From NCBI RefSeq assembly GCF_003865095.1, contig NZ_BHYK01000006.1, positions 1 through 64,000 of the forward strand: a stretch of 64,000 nucleotides of DNA, given 5' to 3'. Under the pieces are notes generated by a model. It worked only from the letters and a program-made list of their open reading frames with translations. It ran no database searches and had not been told where the DNA came from. This DNA comes from Clostridium tagluense (GTDB lineage Bacteria; Bacillota; Clostridia; Clostridiales; Clostridiaceae). This document shows, in pieces, positions 62,713 to 64,000 of this stretch. Position 1 is the first letter of the stretch, and every line of letters begins with the position of its first letter. The position numbers and the translations under genes are program-made.

Positions 62713-63420
62713 CTATTTTTTCTCTACAATCATTCTAGGTATTACGCCCAGTACTGGTAAGCCTAAATATTTTTCCACATCACTTTCGGTCTTTACAGTG
62801 CTATCCATGTAGTCCAGAAGGAATACAATTCCAAGCGAAACCATTAATCCTAGAAAAAAGGCAATTGCAAGGTTTAATTTCTTATTGGGGCTAATAGGAT
62901 TCTTTGGCATAATAGCCTTATCCATTACCTGTATATCTCCACCTGTAGGATAAACCTTTTTTGAGGATTCTATAAAAGAGGTTGAAATAGCATTTATAAC
63001 ATTAAATACCTCTTCAGGCTTTTTGCCCTTAGCCGTGATTATTAGAATTTGAGTTCCAGTTTGGGGAGTGACCGTAATGCTTTTTTTAATCTGCTCTAAC
63101 TCTAAATTACTATGTAGTTTGTCCAAAGCCCCCTGTGATACTAAATCCGACTTAGCAATTTCAGTATAGGTCTTGAGTAAATTTTGATACATCATTACAT
63201 CACTATTTAATTGTGCAGCCCCACTTGCAGTTTCCTGTGGCTTTCCCACTATTATACTGGTACTAGCCTGGTAGGTTGGCTTTATAACAAAAAAACTTGC
63301 TATACCTGCTATAATAACAGCCATAAGCGTTATAGAAACTATTAACCATAACTTTTCTTTTATTATTATAAGATAATCTTCAAGACTTATATTGGTTTCT
63401 CCATTCATTTCTTCATTCAT
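62713..63420 (-). CDS. cpsC: Wzz/CpsC-type chain-length and kinase-activating membrane protein
   Basis: The 235-residue protein has two membrane helices (about 27-47 and 183-203) around an extracytoplasmic Wzz domain and the Pro-rich segment AIMPKNPISPNKKLNLAIAF before the second helix. The short cytoplasmic C-terminus activates the CpsD kinase. It begins the three-gene operon, with AGGAGG before ATG at 63420. Confidence 0.92.
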   Translation of the reverse strand: MNEEMNGETNISLEDYLIIIKEKLWLIVSITLMAVIIAGIASFFVIKPTYQASTSIIVGKPQETASGAAQLNSDVMMYQNLLKTYTEIAKSDLVSQGALDKLHSNLELEQIKKSITVTPQTGTQILIITAKGKKPEEVFNVINAISTSFIESSKKVYPTGGDIQVMDKAIMPKNPISPNKKLNLAIAFFLGLMVSLGIVFLLDYMDSTVKTESDVEKYLGLPVLGVIPRMIVEKK

Positions 63421-63551
63421 CCGTAGTTCCTCCTAGTAAAAAATCATATGATTGTATTATATCATTATTTGCTGCTATGGTAAATAATGATTTCTATAAA
63501 ACGATGTAATCTTATTCATAATAATGATAATTATAATTACACATTAAAAAA

Positions 63552-63590
63552 ACGTATAAAAACAAACAACCTGTGTCTATTCTCATACAT
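63552..63590 (-). terminator. Terminator after the SLAP gene at the right edge
   Basis: A stem formed by 63552-63569 and 63573-63590 uses several G-U pairs and is followed by TTTTTTT on the minus strand. It resembles the hairpin at 23638-23684 in sequence. Confidence 0.7.
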
Positions 63591-63613
63591 TTTAAAAATT
63601 TATCTACATATTA

Positions 63614-64000
63614 CTATTCATTAAAATATACAGATAAGTTGTCTACATTAAATTCTGACTCTAAAATTTGCTCAGCTTTAAATGATAAATTTAAAAATCT
63701 AGCCTTTAATGAACTGACTTCCATATCAACAACATTAAAAGTACCTATAGCCACTATTTTATCATTTTCATTGTTTTTAATAGTAATAGGAATCTTCTCT
63801 ACTTTTACCTTTTGGGCTGTCGCATTTCTCATTACAAGTGAGATTACTAATTCTCCACTATTACTCTTCTCAATTTCATATAATGATATACTAATATTTC
63901 CTGAAGTCATAGGTGGCAATTTATCCAAATATTTATGTAACTTACTAAACTCAGGCTTATCAGGAACATTTTCAAATTGGACTTTTAATGTACTAAGTGC
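63614..64000 (-). CDS. SLAP-domain protein, N-terminus beyond window edge
   Basis: The frame is open from base 64000 to the stop at 63614, giving 128 visible residues with the start outside. The segment KYLDKLPPMTSGNISISLYE, then ELVISLVMRNATAQKVKVEK, GTFNVVDMEVSSLKARFLNL and a closing NVDNLSVYF strand is a full SLAP domain as in S-layer-associated proteins. It lies upstream of the polysaccharide operon with a terminator between. Its N-terminal half cannot be seen. Confidence 0.8.
   Translation of the reverse strand, partial: ALSTLKVQFENVPDKPEFSKLHKYLDKLPPMTSGNISISLYEIEKSNSGELVISLVMRNATAQKVKVEKIPITIKNNENDKIVAIGTFNVVDMEVSSLKARFLNLSFKAEQILESEFNVDNLSVYFNE

Overview
The window is low-GC, AT-rich DNA with Clostridium-like features: strong GGAGG-type ribosome sites with frequent TTG and GTG starts, U-tailed hairpin terminators, S-layer homology (SLH) and SLAP surface domains, YhgE/Pip proteins and a LoaP-type antiterminator. 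I infer a member of Clostridium sensu stricto or a close relative. The species cannot be fixed from this sequence alone. There are no rRNA or tRNA genes, CRISPR arrays, prophage or intact insertion sequences.

Region 1 (1-12.8 kb) is an export region. A minus-strand operon runs from a MarR regulator through two half-ABC exporters to a small EmrA-like and a larger MacA-like adaptor, and is followed by an SLH-domain protein cut by the window edge. A consensus promoter with a palindromic operator over its start site precedes marR. Divergent from it are two large YhgE/Pip-type membrane proteins. Their N-termini carry different numbers of an 11-residue repeat.

Region 2 (12.8-36.8 kb) is mostly envelope and surface functions. 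It holds a secreted protein with calcium-binding repeats and an apparently dead transglutaminase-like core, a second SLH protein closely related to the first, and a MacA/MacB exporter of three genes. A histidine kinase and an NtrC-type regulator lie just upstream; the regulator has lost the sigma-54 contact motif. Next come two large Ig-like surface proteins sharing one N-terminal module, a lipoprotein, a SLAP-domain protein, a secreted repeat protein, another ABC ATPase/permease pair, an anchored coiled-coil protein and a small heptad-repeat protein.

Region 3 (36.8-39.2 kb) is a scrap zone. It has a broken Rpn-type nuclease gene, a second Rpn remnant, two separate fragments copied from the neighbouring rfbB gene, and an intact ParE/Phd-type toxin-antitoxin pair.

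Region 4 (39.2-63.4 kb) is a large polysaccharide locus read on the minus strand. Working from its 5' end it has Wzz/CpsB/CpsD assembly control, then dehydratase, initiating sugar transferase and PglD-like acetyltransferase genes, the antiterminator LoaP, and a lone prepilin. After these come an epimerase, glycosyltransferases, an O-acetyltransferase, a Wzy-like polymerase, two FemAB-like acyltransferases around a Wzx flippase, a polysaccharide deacetylase, a UDP-sugar dehydrogenase and rfbA-rfbC-rfbB. A SLAP-domain gene is cut by the right edge.

A short GC-rich repeat related to GGGGTCAGGCCCCTGGG or GGGTGACAGGCACTTG is scattered through regions 1 to 3. It usually touches the stop codon of a gene, and in one case it appears to encode the end of the protein.
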